16,505 bases of DNA from JANNFX01 sp031380225 (GCA_031380225.1 JANNFX010000164.1:1-16505), one strand, 5' to 3'. Counted from the first letter of the stretch, positions 7,966 through 15,023 are shown. Numbers and translations are program-made. Notes: generated by a model not told the origin, from the sequence alone.

Positions 7966-8448
7966 ATGAGTGCGTGGCAGATTTTCAATTTTAACACCCA
8001 ACGGCCGGACGATAATCGCGGATCCGTTCGCGAACTAACGCCCGATCCTGAGTGTGGCTACACTCTTCTTGAGTTGCTCGTTGTTCTTGGCATTATTGTT
8101 ATGATTGCGACTATCGCAGCCCCGCAAGTTTTGCGCTACCTCGGCACCGCAAGAACAGAAACTGCCAAAGCGCAGATCAGTGCCGTCTCAACTGCACTGG
8201 AACTCTATGCGCTCGATGCCAAAGGCTTTCCACAACAGCAAGTAGGTTTGCAGGCTCTGATGCAGCCTCCGCCCGGGCAAACCAGCTGGCGAGGGCCGTA
8301 TCTCAAGCGCGCAAGTGGTTTGACTGATCCTTGGGGTCAACCGTATCGCTATAAATTCCCTGGCCGCGGCGGACAGCCGGACGTCTACTCACTTGGCCGC
8401 GACAATGCGCCGGGCGGCGCCGGAGAAGATCAAGACATCACCAATTAG
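7966..8448 (+). CDS. gspG: Type II secretion major pseudopilin GspG
   Basis: The 160-residue protein has the prepilin helix CGYTLLELLVVLGIIVMIA with Glu at +5 after the cleavage Gly 31. Its C-terminal GspG signatures are RGPYLKRASGLTDPWGQPY and DVYSLGRDNAPGGAGEDQDI, the latter forming the calcium-binding site needed for pseudopilus stability. GspG polymerises into the pseudopilus that pushes substrates through GspD. The 31-residue leader is long and ends in an acidic TPDPEC segment rather than the usual short basic one. AAGAG seven bases before ATG 7966 supports this start. It follows gspO by 110 bases. It ends 16 bases before the convergent outer-membrane protein gene. Confidence 0.93.
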   Translation: MSAWQIFNFNTQRPDDNRGSVRELTPDPECGYTLLELLVVLGIIVMIATIAAPQVLRYLGTARTETAKAQISAVSTALELYALDAKGFPQQQVGLQALMQPPPGQTSWRGPYLKRASGLTDPWGQPYRYKFPGRGGQPDVYSLGRDNAPGGAGEDQDITN

Positions 8449-8464
8449 TAAACGCTGATCCTAA

Positions 8465-9469
8465 CTATTGGCCGTTTCCGAACGAGATGGTCAACCGCGC
8501 GCCAGCGCGCAACTCCCAAAGATCCTCATTTGCGACGCTTGACGGCGTGCCATCGGTGGGATTGCTGTTGGAGAATTGTGCGACGCCAGCGTCAGAGAAA
8601 TAGTCGGCCTCAGCAAATGTTTCGAGGCGGGTATTGGAACTGAGGGTGAACTTGAGGCCAGCTCCGAGCGAGCCGCGGAAACCGAAGCCGTCGTCATCGT
8701 CTTCGACCGCGGCTTTGAACGGATCGGGCGACAAGCCACTGCTCGAAAACGACCGGAATGTCCCGGTTGAATCATAAGAATAAAAGCCAAGTCCGGCACG
8801 GCCGATAACTGCAATGCCGGAGGTGATTTTAAATTCAGGCTCGACGACCAGCATGTTGCCGAACATCCACGTATCGACATTGGCCGACCGATGAATGCCG
8901 CAGGCGTTCGAACACAACACGTCCGTGTCTTCTTCCGAATTGCGGAAAAATGAGACCAAGCTCCAGGTCAGAGTGCGTGACGGATCGAGTATTTGATCAA
9001 ATTCAGACCGGTAGCCAAACTCGACCGTGCGGCGTTCCGTGTTGGCCAGGGCGCTGCTGCCGCCGATCACGTTGACCGAGCCGTCGACCGACTTGATGGT
9101 GATGTCGGCAAGTGGCGGAGCGCTATCAGAGCGATCGCCGCTCGTTTCGCCACCAAAGACGTAGCCTTCGATGCGGGTGAACGGCAAGAACGAGACGAGC
9201 GGGCTGCCTTTTTCCCAGCCAATCATGATGCCGGCGAACCAGCCATCTTGAGCGGATAGGTAAGCCTCAGTCACCGATCCCGGTGTCGTTGAAATGCCAT
9301 AACCGTTGACGTCGAGCCCGTCTTGCAGAAGGTAACCGCCGTCTATTGAAACGTAGACGTCTCCGGGCTTGGCCGGAGACAGTCCCATATCAGCGATGGC
9401 GGCGGTGCTCGCAAAAATTGCGGCAGTTGCGGCTGATAGGCCTGTGAGCAGGAAACGGGAAATCGGCAT
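8465..9469 (-). CDS. Predicted outer-membrane beta-barrel protein
   Basis: A 334-residue protein is predicted from ATG 9469 (ATG 9484 adds five residues; GGGG lies upstream of 9469). The N-terminus is a Sec signal (ISRFLLTGLSAATAAIFAST, cleaved near AIADM). The rest alternates polar and hydrophobic residues in many amphipathic strands with Gly and aromatic residues, such as VYVSIDGGYLLQDG, WFAGIMIGWE, GRAGLGFYSYDS and RGSLGAGLKFTL, ending in LRAGARLTISFGNGQ. This is typical of outer-membrane barrels, and an acidic EDDDDGFGF turn is visible. The last residue is Gln rather than the common Phe/Trp. Two cysteines (LCSNACG) could form a loop disulfide. Function is unknown. It is convergent to gspG and lies downstream of the VCBS gene on the same strand. 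Confidence 0.75.
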   Translation of the reverse strand: MPISRFLLTGLSAATAAIFASTAAIADMGLSPAKPGDVYVSIDGGYLLQDGLDVNGYGISTTPGSVTEAYLSAQDGWFAGIMIGWEKGSPLVSFLPFTRIEGYVFGGETSGDRSDSAPPLADITIKSVDGSVNVIGGSSALANTERRTVEFGYRSEFDQILDPSRTLTWSLVSFFRNSEEDTDVLCSNACGIHRSANVDTWMFGNMLVVEPEFKITSGIAVIGRAGLGFYSYDSTGTFRSFSSSGLSPDPFKAAVEDDDDGFGFRGSLGAGLKFTLSSNTRLETFAEADYFSDAGVAQFSNSNPTDGTPSSVANEDLWELRAGARLTISFGNGQ

Positions 9470-9658
9470 CGGAAATGGCCCCATCTGAAATCAACGGGCC
9501 AGAATTGAATTGATTCGGCCGCTTTAACAGAGCGCATGAGCACTTGTCCCCGTTATTCCCACCTCTACTGCGGCTTAAATACTAGATTGACAACGCGCGA
9601 ATCACCGATTTTCGGTGCGCAGAACCGCAAAGCACGACGGCGCGCCGGGCAATTTGCA

Positions 9659-9721
9659 CCGCGCGCGCCGCATATTGAATGTAACGGTGATGAAATCAGT
9701 TGGCTGCCATCAACTGATAAT
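9659..9721 (-). other. Inverted repeat at the 3' end of the VCBS gene
   Basis: GAAATCAGTTG and CAACTGATaaTTTC form an 11-bp stem with a two-base bulge and an 8-base loop, overlapping the stop codon of the VCBS gene (within about 9690-9721). On the minus strand only three T follow, so it is a weak candidate terminator or an mRNA 3' protective hairpin. Confidence 0.35.
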
Positions 9722-10639
9722 TTCGTCTTCTGCCCCGTAGATGGTGACGGTTACCGGTTGGAACACCACCCCACCGTGCTGGTCATCGATTCTGATGCTG
9801 AACTGTTCAGTTTTGTGATCGCTGTCATCAAGATATTGCACGAGGTCATTGTTGACCGTGTAGGTCCAAACGATGGTGCCGTCCCCCACGCCGGTTGCGG
9901 GATCGGTAAGAGTTGCCGTCAGCGTACCGAGGTTGCCCGCGTTCGACACGACAGAGATGAGATGGGTGTCAAGCAGATCGGCGTCGTCAAACTTGAAGCT
10001 ACCGTTGCCAGAAAGCGTGTTCGTCGATTGATCGACATTTTGGTCCTCGATGACAGACCCGGATTGGTAGCATTTGCCCTCCCCGCAATGCCCCCCGCCC
10101 TCGTGGTCGTCGCCTTCGTCATCGCCTTCGTCATCGTCATCTCCCTCGCCTTCACTCTGGCTGGAGCGGCTGAAGTCCTCCTCGACTTCGTCATTGGTGC
10201 AGATGACGACGGGAACATCATTAGTGCCGGCAATCTTCACGGTGACAACAATGCTGTCTTTATGTCCATGACCATCGTTGACCGTGACTTTGTAGTTCTG
10301 AAGGATCGTCTGGCCTTCCTGTAGGCTGTCAAGCAGGCCATCAGAAACAGAAAAAGACCAACCGACTTTGTTGGATGATTGGTTGACGGACCCAAGTTCG
10401 AAATTTCCAAGGAAACCGGAACCGAGAGATGTCACGGTCGCCTTATGCGTATCGCCCGCGTCGGGATCGGCAAACCGGATGGTGCCAGTCCGCGTGTGCA
10501 CAAATGTATTTTCATCTGAAGCGCAATCGGGCCGCTCTTTGACACTCACACTTTGTGGGGGACCTAGAATGTCGACCGGCTTATTCGAAGCACAAAGTTG
10601 ATCGAACGTTAAAGTCTTAACTTTCTTGGACTGGGCCAT
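9710..10639 (-). CDS. VCBS-repeat protein with acidic His/Cys-containing linker
   Basis: A 309-residue protein starts at ATG 10639, fixed by GGAG seven bases upstream. The frame stays open to 10990, but that extension has no ribosome site and reads as non-coding. There are two VCBS/cadherin-like repeats. The first runs from GTIRFADPDAGDTHKATV to VTVKIAGTNDVPV; the second, from GSFKFDDADLLDTHLI to QPVTVTIYGAED, closes the protein. Between them is a highly acidic linker with runs of Asp, Glu and Gly, then HEGGGHCGEGKC. VCBS repeats are calcium-stabilised adhesion-type domains found in secreted or surface proteins. There is no Sec signal, so a C-terminal type I secretion route is more likely than the nearby T2SS (inference). 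Two repeats is short for the family; it may be a truncated relic or a compact form. Confidence 0.8.
   Translation of the reverse strand: MAQSKKVKTLTFDQLCASNKPVDILGPPQSVSVKERPDCASDENTFVHTRTGTIRFADPDAGDTHKATVTSLGSGFLGNFELGSVNQSSNKVGWSFSVSDGLLDSLQEGQTILQNYKVTVNDGHGHKDSIVVTVKIAGTNDVPVVICTNDEVEEDFSRSSQSEGEGDDDDEGDDEGDDHEGGGHCGEGKCYQSGSVIEDQNVDQSTNTLSGNGSFKFDDADLLDTHLISVVSNAGNLGTLTATLTDPATGVGDGTIVWTYTVNNDLVQYLDDSDHKTEQFSIRIDDQHGGVVFQPVTVTIYGAEDEIIS
10111..10140 (-). repeat. Tandem 12-mer in the acidic linker of the VCBS gene
   Basis: CGCCTTCGTCAT occurs twice in direct tandem (10111-10122 and 10123-10134), followed by a half copy, CGTCAT. Read on the minus strand it encodes repeated Asp/Glu/Gly units. 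It is a likely site of slippage-driven length change that preserves the frame. Confidence 0.7.
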
Positions 10640-11119
10640 TGCGAAACTCCGCGACACGCAAAAAAACTCGGGCGGTCGCGTTCGCTCTGCATCAGGTTGT
10701 GAGAATGCAGAATGCGATGATCCTTGCCGCTCATACGAACAATCCGTTCGCCTGTGCGCCGAAGTCTCTTGCCGCAAAAAAACGCGCCGGCCATCAATGG
10801 CGATGCAAGACCTGGTCCAATCGCTTGGAGCAACAGTTGTTAACCTGAAGATTGGAGCGAGTGAGGTGTTAGAGACCGGCGTTTGGGATCCTAAAACGTA
10901 CCAGACCGCAGTTCGCGACACCTCGATTTTGCCCGCCGCATGTTGCTCCGCAGCCTGAATAAACAGGGTTTTCGCGGCTTTTTGTGCCATTTCGTGGCAG
11001 AATTAATCCAATGCTCACTATATCTATAGCGTTATCCTTTCCAGGCTCATTTCCAAAACCATTTCGAAGGATTTACAGGCAATGGTGGGTCCCGTTCGGA
11101 CCGGCCGAGGATCGTTGCT
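10640..11119. other. Intergenic region of 480 bases between VCBS and histidine kinase genes
   Basis: This region lies between divergent genes and should contain promoters for both. Visible elements are the GGAG ribosome site of the VCBS gene near 10650, a small hairpin TGCCA/TGGCA at 10985-10999, and an AT-rich TATATCTATAG stretch near 11019-11029 that could be a -10 region without a clear -35 partner. A minus-strand frame reaches back to 10990 but shows no gene-like composition. I see no RNA gene or mobile element. Confidence 0.4.
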
Positions 11120-12967
11120 TTGCGTATTGCGTCAAAAATTAATGCTGCATTGTTCGCCGCGTTCGCGTGTGGAACTCTGGTCTCGACGGCTATCCTTCAC
11201 ACGACTATTCAGCCGCGCTTCGATGAGATCGAACGCGCCGGCGCCTTGGCCGACCATAAACGGGTGATTGAGGCGCTCGATACTTTTACCGACAAACTCG
11301 AGACCGCAACACACGACTACGCCTACTGGGATCAATCCTACCAATTCATACAAGGCGAGAACGTCAAAGAATTTATTGCGTCCAACCTTGAGCCTGACTT
11401 CAAGGCAGTCGAGAATTTGGGCGTCAACGCTCTTGTGTTCGCCAAGAATGACGGGACAATCATCTGGGGTGAAGCGTTTGATCTGGAAACACAGAACTCA
11501 ATTGACTATGTCGTGAAAGAACTCACCGCCTTCAGCCTGACGACTCCAGGCCACTTGGCATCGCCGCCGGTTGAAGAGCAGGGCTTGGTTCGCACCAGCC
11601 GTGGACTTGCGCTGGTCGCGATTGCGCCCGTGTTGAAAAGCGATGGGTCAGGCACGCCAGCAGGCAAGGTCATTTCTGCTAAAATGCTGGATTTTGGCGC
11701 CGTTAGAACTCTGACTGGCGTTGACTTCTCGATCGACGTTTTCCCGGAACGGCCAGAAGCACCAGCCGACAAGGACGCCGTTAGCGTTGAGTCCAACGCC
11801 AAATACGTGGTCACCTCGTCTGTCGCTCATGACCTTGCCGGTAAGCCGCTGGCGTATCTCAAAGTCTACTCGTCGCGCGACGTCTCTACCGCCGGCGCCA
11901 TGGCCATCAAATCGGCAATATCTATGATGGTGTTGGCAGGACTAGCGGCTATCGGCGTGCTGTGGCTGTATCTCCGAAAGGCTGTTGTGTCGCGAATTGA
12001 ATCTTTGAAATGGCATTTTTCAACCGCGGGCGAGAGCGGCACCATTCAAGCGGCACCGATTGGGACTGGCAACGATGAAATCTCAAATTTAGCCGAATCG
12101 TTCAATACGATGGCCAACCAGGTCAATCACTTACGCGATGCGGTTGCGGACGGCGCCTATATGTCAGGGCTATCGGAATGGGCCGCCGGCACACTGCACA
12201 ATGTCCGCAACGGCTTGGTGCCGGTCGCAGCCACGACGTGGCGGATCGAAAAACTTTTCGATAGCACCTGGCTGCGCAATGTTGAAACCGCTGTGTCTGA
12301 AATCAAAAATCCTGATCTTCAGCCCGAGCGCCGGAGGAAGCTTGAAGCGTTTCTTGCCGGCAGTGCAGCGCGCATCAGCGGCTTTGCAAAGGAAGCCGCT
12401 GGCCTAACGAATGAAATCAACTCCGCTACTAAATCCGTGCTTGAAATGGTGGCCGAATTTGAAAGCTATGCCCACCGCAAGACGGAATTCGAAGATATCG
12501 AACTTCTGTCGCTCTTGCAGACTGTCGCGCAGAGCACCATTGCAGCCCAGGGCAAAAATGTTGATCTGGTGTTGCCATCCACACCAGCCAATGTTCGCGG
12601 CAACGGCATCATTCTGCGTCAGGTGATTTCGAATGTCATCATCAACGCAATCGAGGCTATGGACGGACAGGAAACGCGCTGCCGCATTGCAGTCTCCATT
12701 GAACCGCCAGTTAAGTCCGATGGATTTGTCCGCATTGCGTTTGCCGATAACGGTGAAGGCATATCAGCCGACCGGCTGACCGCAATCTTCCAGCGCGGGG
12801 TCAGTACGCGCCACACTCGTTCTGGCGGTCTCGGACTGCATTGGTGCGCCAACGCACTCAAGGTTCTCGGTGGCACCATCCACGCCGAAAGCGAAGGCCC
12901 CGGATACGGCGCCCAATTCATTATCGAACTTCCAAGCCTCGAAACAACTTCACGCAAAGCAGCTTAA
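11120..12967 (+). CDS. Membrane sensor histidine kinase (CHASE4-like sensor, HAMP, HATPase)
   Basis: A 615-residue kinase starts at TTG 11120; GAGGAT lies 7-9 bases upstream and no in-frame ATG is available nearby. The order is TM1 (about 5-30), a periplasmic region of about 230 residues resembling CHASE4 (HDYAYWDQSYQFI and AVENLGVNALVFAKNDGTI), TM2 (about 263-285), HAMP (about 286-340), and a non-standard phosphoacceptor segment GTLHNVRNGLVPV with His 360. The ATPase core follows: N box NVIINAIEAM (about 506), G1 FADNGEGIS (about 541) and G2 SGGLGLHWC (about 568). The H box follows the LHN-x-x-N pattern rather than the classic HE-[LI]-[RK]. It would autophosphorylate and pass phosphate to the response regulator encoded one base downstream. 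The signal is unknown; CHASE4 senses extracytoplasmic cues. Confidence 0.87.
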   Translation: MRIASKINAALFAAFACGTLVSTAILHTTIQPRFDEIERAGALADHKRVIEALDTFTDKLETATHDYAYWDQSYQFIQGENVKEFIASNLEPDFKAVENLGVNALVFAKNDGTIIWGEAFDLETQNSIDYVVKELTAFSLTTPGHLASPPVEEQGLVRTSRGLALVAIAPVLKSDGSGTPAGKVISAKMLDFGAVRTLTGVDFSIDVFPERPEAPADKDAVSVESNAKYVVTSSVAHDLAGKPLAYLKVYSSRDVSTAGAMAIKSAISMMVLAGLAAIGVLWLYLRKAVVSRIESLKWHFSTAGESGTIQAAPIGTGNDEISNLAESFNTMANQVNHLRDAVADGAYMSGLSEWAAGTLHNVRNGLVPVAATTWRIEKLFDSTWLRNVETAVSEIKNPDLQPERRRKLEAFLAGSAARISGFAKEAAGLTNEINSATKSVLEMVAEFESYAHRKTEFEDIELLSLLQTVAQSTIAAQGKNVDLVLPSTPANVRGNGIILRQVISNVIINAIEAMDGQETRCRIAVSIEPPVKSDGFVRIAFADNGEGISADRLTAIFQRGVSTRHTRSGGLGLHWCANALKVLGGTIHAESEGPGYGAQFIIELPSLETTSRKAA

Positions 12968-12968
12968 C

Positions 12969-13502
12969 ATGACCAAGAAACGTGCCCCCAAGCTTCTCGT
13001 CGTTGATGATGATCTGGGAGTCATCGCCGCCTACCGGCTTGTGCTCGAAAAGACCGCGGACAGTCGTACCGTCCAGCACATGTTCGGGCTCGATGCGCTC
13101 GAAACTGAACTCTTTGGCGAGACGCCGAAAGACGAGCCTCAGTGGCGCGTCACGTTCATGGATCAAGGTGCTGACGCCGTTAAAGCCGTTCGATGGGCGG
13201 CCGACGATGGCGATCCGTTTACGGCGATCTTCCTCGACGTCCGGATGCCGCCCGGCATTGACGGCTATGAGGCGGCCGAACAAATCCGCAAAATCGACCC
13301 CAACGCGCACATCGTTATCGTCACGGGCTTCTCGGACTACACCTATGACGATTTTCTCGAAGTCGCCGGTCCGTCAAGCCATTTGACGTATATGCCAAAA
13401 CCGGTTTGGCCCGACGAACTCCGGAAAGTGGCGCACATTCTGGCGACCGAACGCAATTATCGCAAGTTCTTGAGCCCACAAGGCGTTCTGCATCACGACT
13501 AA
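12969..13502 (+). CDS. Single-domain response regulator with an insertion after helix 1
   Basis: The 177-residue protein is a receiver domain with acidic Asp 13-15 (VVDDD), phosphoacceptor Asp 90 (IFLDVRMPPG), Thr 119 (IVIVTGFSD) and Lys 144 (YMPKPVWPDEL). No output domain follows; only about 30 residues remain after the receiver. The phosphoacceptor is near residue 55 in normal receivers, so about 33-35 extra residues (about 36-60, QHMFGLDALETELFG and onward) lie between helix 1 and strand 2. ATG 12969 starts one base after the kinase stop, so the genes are translationally coupled and almost certainly a cognate pair. With no DNA-binding domain, it probably acts by protein contact or as a phosphorelay step. 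Confidence 0.88.
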   Translation: MTKKRAPKLLVVDDDLGVIAAYRLVLEKTADSRTVQHMFGLDALETELFGETPKDEPQWRVTFMDQGADAVKAVRWAADDGDPFTAIFLDVRMPPGIDGYEAAEQIRKIDPNAHIVIVTGFSDYTYDDFLEVAGPSSHLTYMPKPVWPDELRKVAHILATERNYRKFLSPQGVLHHD

Positions 13503-13596
13503 TACCAGCGGTCAAAAGTTTTAACCCGCCTCGAGGCTGGCGGCGCGCGGCGGCCGGCTCGCGGTACGCGTGTCGTCGCGCGCAAAGCGAAGAACG

Positions 13597-13649
13597 ATAC
13601 CGGCGCGCCTTCCAGAAATGGAAGAGCCAAAACTTTGGCGCGCCGGTAT
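13597..13649. repeat. 13-bp-arm inverted repeat with a nested hairpin
   Basis: ATACCGGCGCGCC (13597-13609) and GGCGCGCCGGTAT (13637-13649) are perfect reverse complements. Inside them TTCCA-GAAA-TGGAA (13610-13623) forms a second hairpin with a GNRA-type loop. It sits between the convergent response regulator and acetyltransferase genes. There is no flanking T tract, so it is not a classic terminator, although it could stop transcription both ways. The preceding bases around 13573-13598 (TCGTCGCGCGCAAAGCGAAG) resemble the dispersed GCGAGCGAAGCGAAGCAA-type intergenic repeats of Rhizobiales, as I recall them. Confidence 0.75.
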
Positions 13650-13680
13650 AAGAAGCAGCAGTCTTAGGCCGGGGGATTGG

Positions 13681-14496
13681 TTACAGCCGGTGCGTAACCC
13701 AAACATTGGGCTCGACGTAACAGCCGGTGCCGGCGCTCGTGTCGACGTTGAGCGGCGCTAGGGCGCCTGCGATCACGACATTCGATCCACCGTCAAGCGC
13801 ACTATCCGTCCACGATTTCCAGAATTCCAGTGGTTGTTCGACAACCATCGACCGGCCGCAGACGCCGGCAATCGTGCCACCGGCGGCGACATGACTTCTG
13901 AGCCAGGGATCAAAAATACGGCCACTGTGATCGGTCCAGCCGACATACTCTTGCATCGGCACGAACGGATGATCGCATTTGGCACTCGGCCTCACCGGGG
14001 CAATGACGCCCCAGCACTTTTTGACGTTGGCAACAGCGCGCATGGTATTGATCATATCGCGGGCGAAGCCGCGATGGCGATGCTGTGCGGGTACCGAAAT
14101 CGATAATGCACCGACGGCATTGGCGTTCGTTGAATCTTGAGCCATCGCGGTATCGACCAGCCAGTCCCAGCCTTCTTGGGGCAACGCCCGGTCATCGGCC
14201 ACCTGCAGCGGCACACACATTCCAGTTGCCACCATATCGCCGGTCTCAACTTCGATCATGCACAGCCGGTAGTCAGGAAAGCGTTCCAACAAGCCATCAT
14301 AATGAGCGTGATGCGCCGAGGTGTAATCGAGGAAACTCAACCGGTCCCAGGTCTCGTTCTCCAACTCAACAGAGGCATCAAAGAGGTCGGGTCGTTCGGC
14401 ACAGGTTGCGAGGAGGAATTGTTGAGCGGACTTCTTACGCGGTAATGGGAGAGCAGGTTGGGCACTTGTGTAGGTCCGGCTTAACAACGGCAGCAT
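13681..14496 (-). CDS. GNAT-like N-acetyltransferase, substrate unknown
   Basis: A 271-residue protein is predicted from ATG 14496, fixed by AGGAGA six bases upstream; the open frame extends to 14577 but has no ribosome site there. The acetyl-CoA-binding signature is the strand-loop-helix ALSISVPAQHRHRGFARDMI, with HRHRGFA matching the Q/RxxGxG/A pyrophosphate loop. Later conserved-looking parts are GVIAPVRPSAKCDHPFVPMQ, DPWLRSHVAAGGTI and SMVVEQPLEFWKSWT. These are shared, as I recall, with a GNAT subfamily found near biosynthetic or CoA-ligase genes, but no substrate is established. It is soluble, with no signal or membrane segment. It stands alone on the minus strand between the regulator pair and 6S RNA. 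A perfect palindrome lies about 130 bases upstream of its start. Confidence 0.75.
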   Translation of the reverse strand: MLPLLSRTYTSAQPALPLPRKKSAQQFLLATCAERPDLFDASVELENETWDRLSFLDYTSAHHAHYDGLLERFPDYRLCMIEVETGDMVATGMCVPLQVADDRALPQEGWDWLVDTAMAQDSTNANAVGALSISVPAQHRHRGFARDMINTMRAVANVKKCWGVIAPVRPSAKCDHPFVPMQEYVGWTDHSGRIFDPWLRSHVAAGGTIAGVCGRSMVVEQPLEFWKSWTDSALDGGSNVVIAGALAPLNVDTSAGTGCYVEPNVWVTHRL

Positions 14497-14623
14497 GAAT
14501 TCTCCTAGACGCAACCCAATCCAATTGGACACGACATTAAACGGACAATTAACTACGAGCAAGCCAATGACCGGCAAATTGTTGACGGGAATTTACGAAT
14601 TTTTTCGGGCTGATAATTAATGC

Positions 14624-14638
14624 GTTTCAAATTGAAAC
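14624..14638. promoter_or_regulatory. Perfect palindrome, candidate operator
   Basis: GTTTCAA and TTGAAAC flank a central A with no mismatch. It lies about 130 bases upstream of the acetyltransferase start and about 200 bases upstream of the 6S RNA start. The symmetry and AT-rich setting fit a dimeric repressor site; the regulator is unknown. Confidence 0.45.
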
Positions 14639-14823
14639 AATTCTGCACCATCAACATCAAAATTTTAATACTTCAGTAATAAGTGTTAAATTTCAAAGCG
14701 AATATTGCAAAGGCGAGACAATGCAATCGCGAACGCACAGGGACACAAGAGTTACGTGACGGCGCGTCACTGATGCTTGACACCCCAGGTTTGATGCCCC
14801 CTCGCTTTTCTGGCCGGTTAACG

Positions 14824-14829
14824 TATAAT
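14824..14829 (+). promoter_or_regulatory. -10 element of the 6S RNA promoter
   Basis: A consensus TATAAT lies 7 bases before the predicted 6S RNA 5' end. The only consensus TTGACA nearby (14777-14782) is 41 bases upstream, too far to pair with it, so the -35 is weak or absent. Confidence 0.65.
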
Positions 14830-14833
14830 GGCC

Positions 14834-14990
14834 TGGCTGCGGGGTTCGTCAGGAACAACTTATCTCCAGGGCCTATAAGATCTGCTAGGGAGCTGTCCCT
14901 GGCCGGGACCGTGGTCCCGGACACACGGCGCCCACCTTACTATGTAGGGACCCGGCGAGATCAAACCGTTCCAACGGCCACCGCGGCACT
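14834..14990 (+). ncRNA. ssrS: 6S RNA (RNA polymerase-binding regulatory RNA)
   Basis: An RNA of about 155 bases begins just after TATAAT. Its ends pair: GCTGCGG (14836-14842) with CCGCGGC (14981-14987), seven pairs including one G-U, forming the closing stem. An apical hairpin CCGGGACC/GGTCCCGG (14903-14920) and a 3' hairpin CCGTT/AACGG are also visible, leaving the central open region typical of 6S RNA. Motifs near both ends (GGTTCGTCAGGAAC and CCTTACTATGTAGGGACCCG) match alphaproteobacterial 6S as I remember it. The gene directly precedes the folate cyclo-ligase gene, the classic 6S neighbour. 6S RNA mimics an open promoter and sequesters housekeeping sigma-factor RNA polymerase in slow growth. 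The exact ends are inferred from pairing. Confidence 0.85.
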
Positions 14991-15023
14991 TAATTCCCGC
15001 CCATATGCGGATTGCGACCAGCA

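Larger units (their letters stand above)
14497..14833. promoter_or_regulatory. AT-rich divergent control region for acetyltransferase gene and 6S RNA
   Basis: This stretch is visibly more AT-rich than its surroundings (about 14580-14700). It holds a perfect 15-base palindrome GTTTCAA-A-TTGAAAC at 14624-14638, a good operator candidate, and the 6S promoter at its right end. A plus-strand frame from 14683 runs into the 6S RNA and is not considered a gene. zapA, which often lies upstream of 6S RNA, is absent here. Confidence 0.5.

Noticed and set aside
9603..9617. CACCGA-TTT-TCGGTG hairpin as a terminator for the VCBS gene
   Set aside because: Short stem with no T tract on either strand and about 95 bases past the stop codon.
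9536..10324. Long plus-strand open frame of 262 codons
   Set aside because: It is antisense to the VCBS gene; its hydrophobic runs are the complement of Asp/Glu codons in the acidic linker.
10640..10990. N-terminal extension of the VCBS protein from ATG 10990
   Set aside because: GGAG stands seven bases before ATG 10639; the extension has no ribosome site and an Arg/Ser/Cys-rich, non-domain-like composition.
13521..13706. Minus-strand frame containing LRFARDDT-like text
   Set aside because: Such peptides are frequent false translations of dispersed intergenic repeats in Rhizobiales; treated as repeat DNA.
14777..14782. TTGACA as the -35 of the 6S promoter
   Set aside because: The spacer to TATAAT is 41 bases, far from the 16-18 needed.
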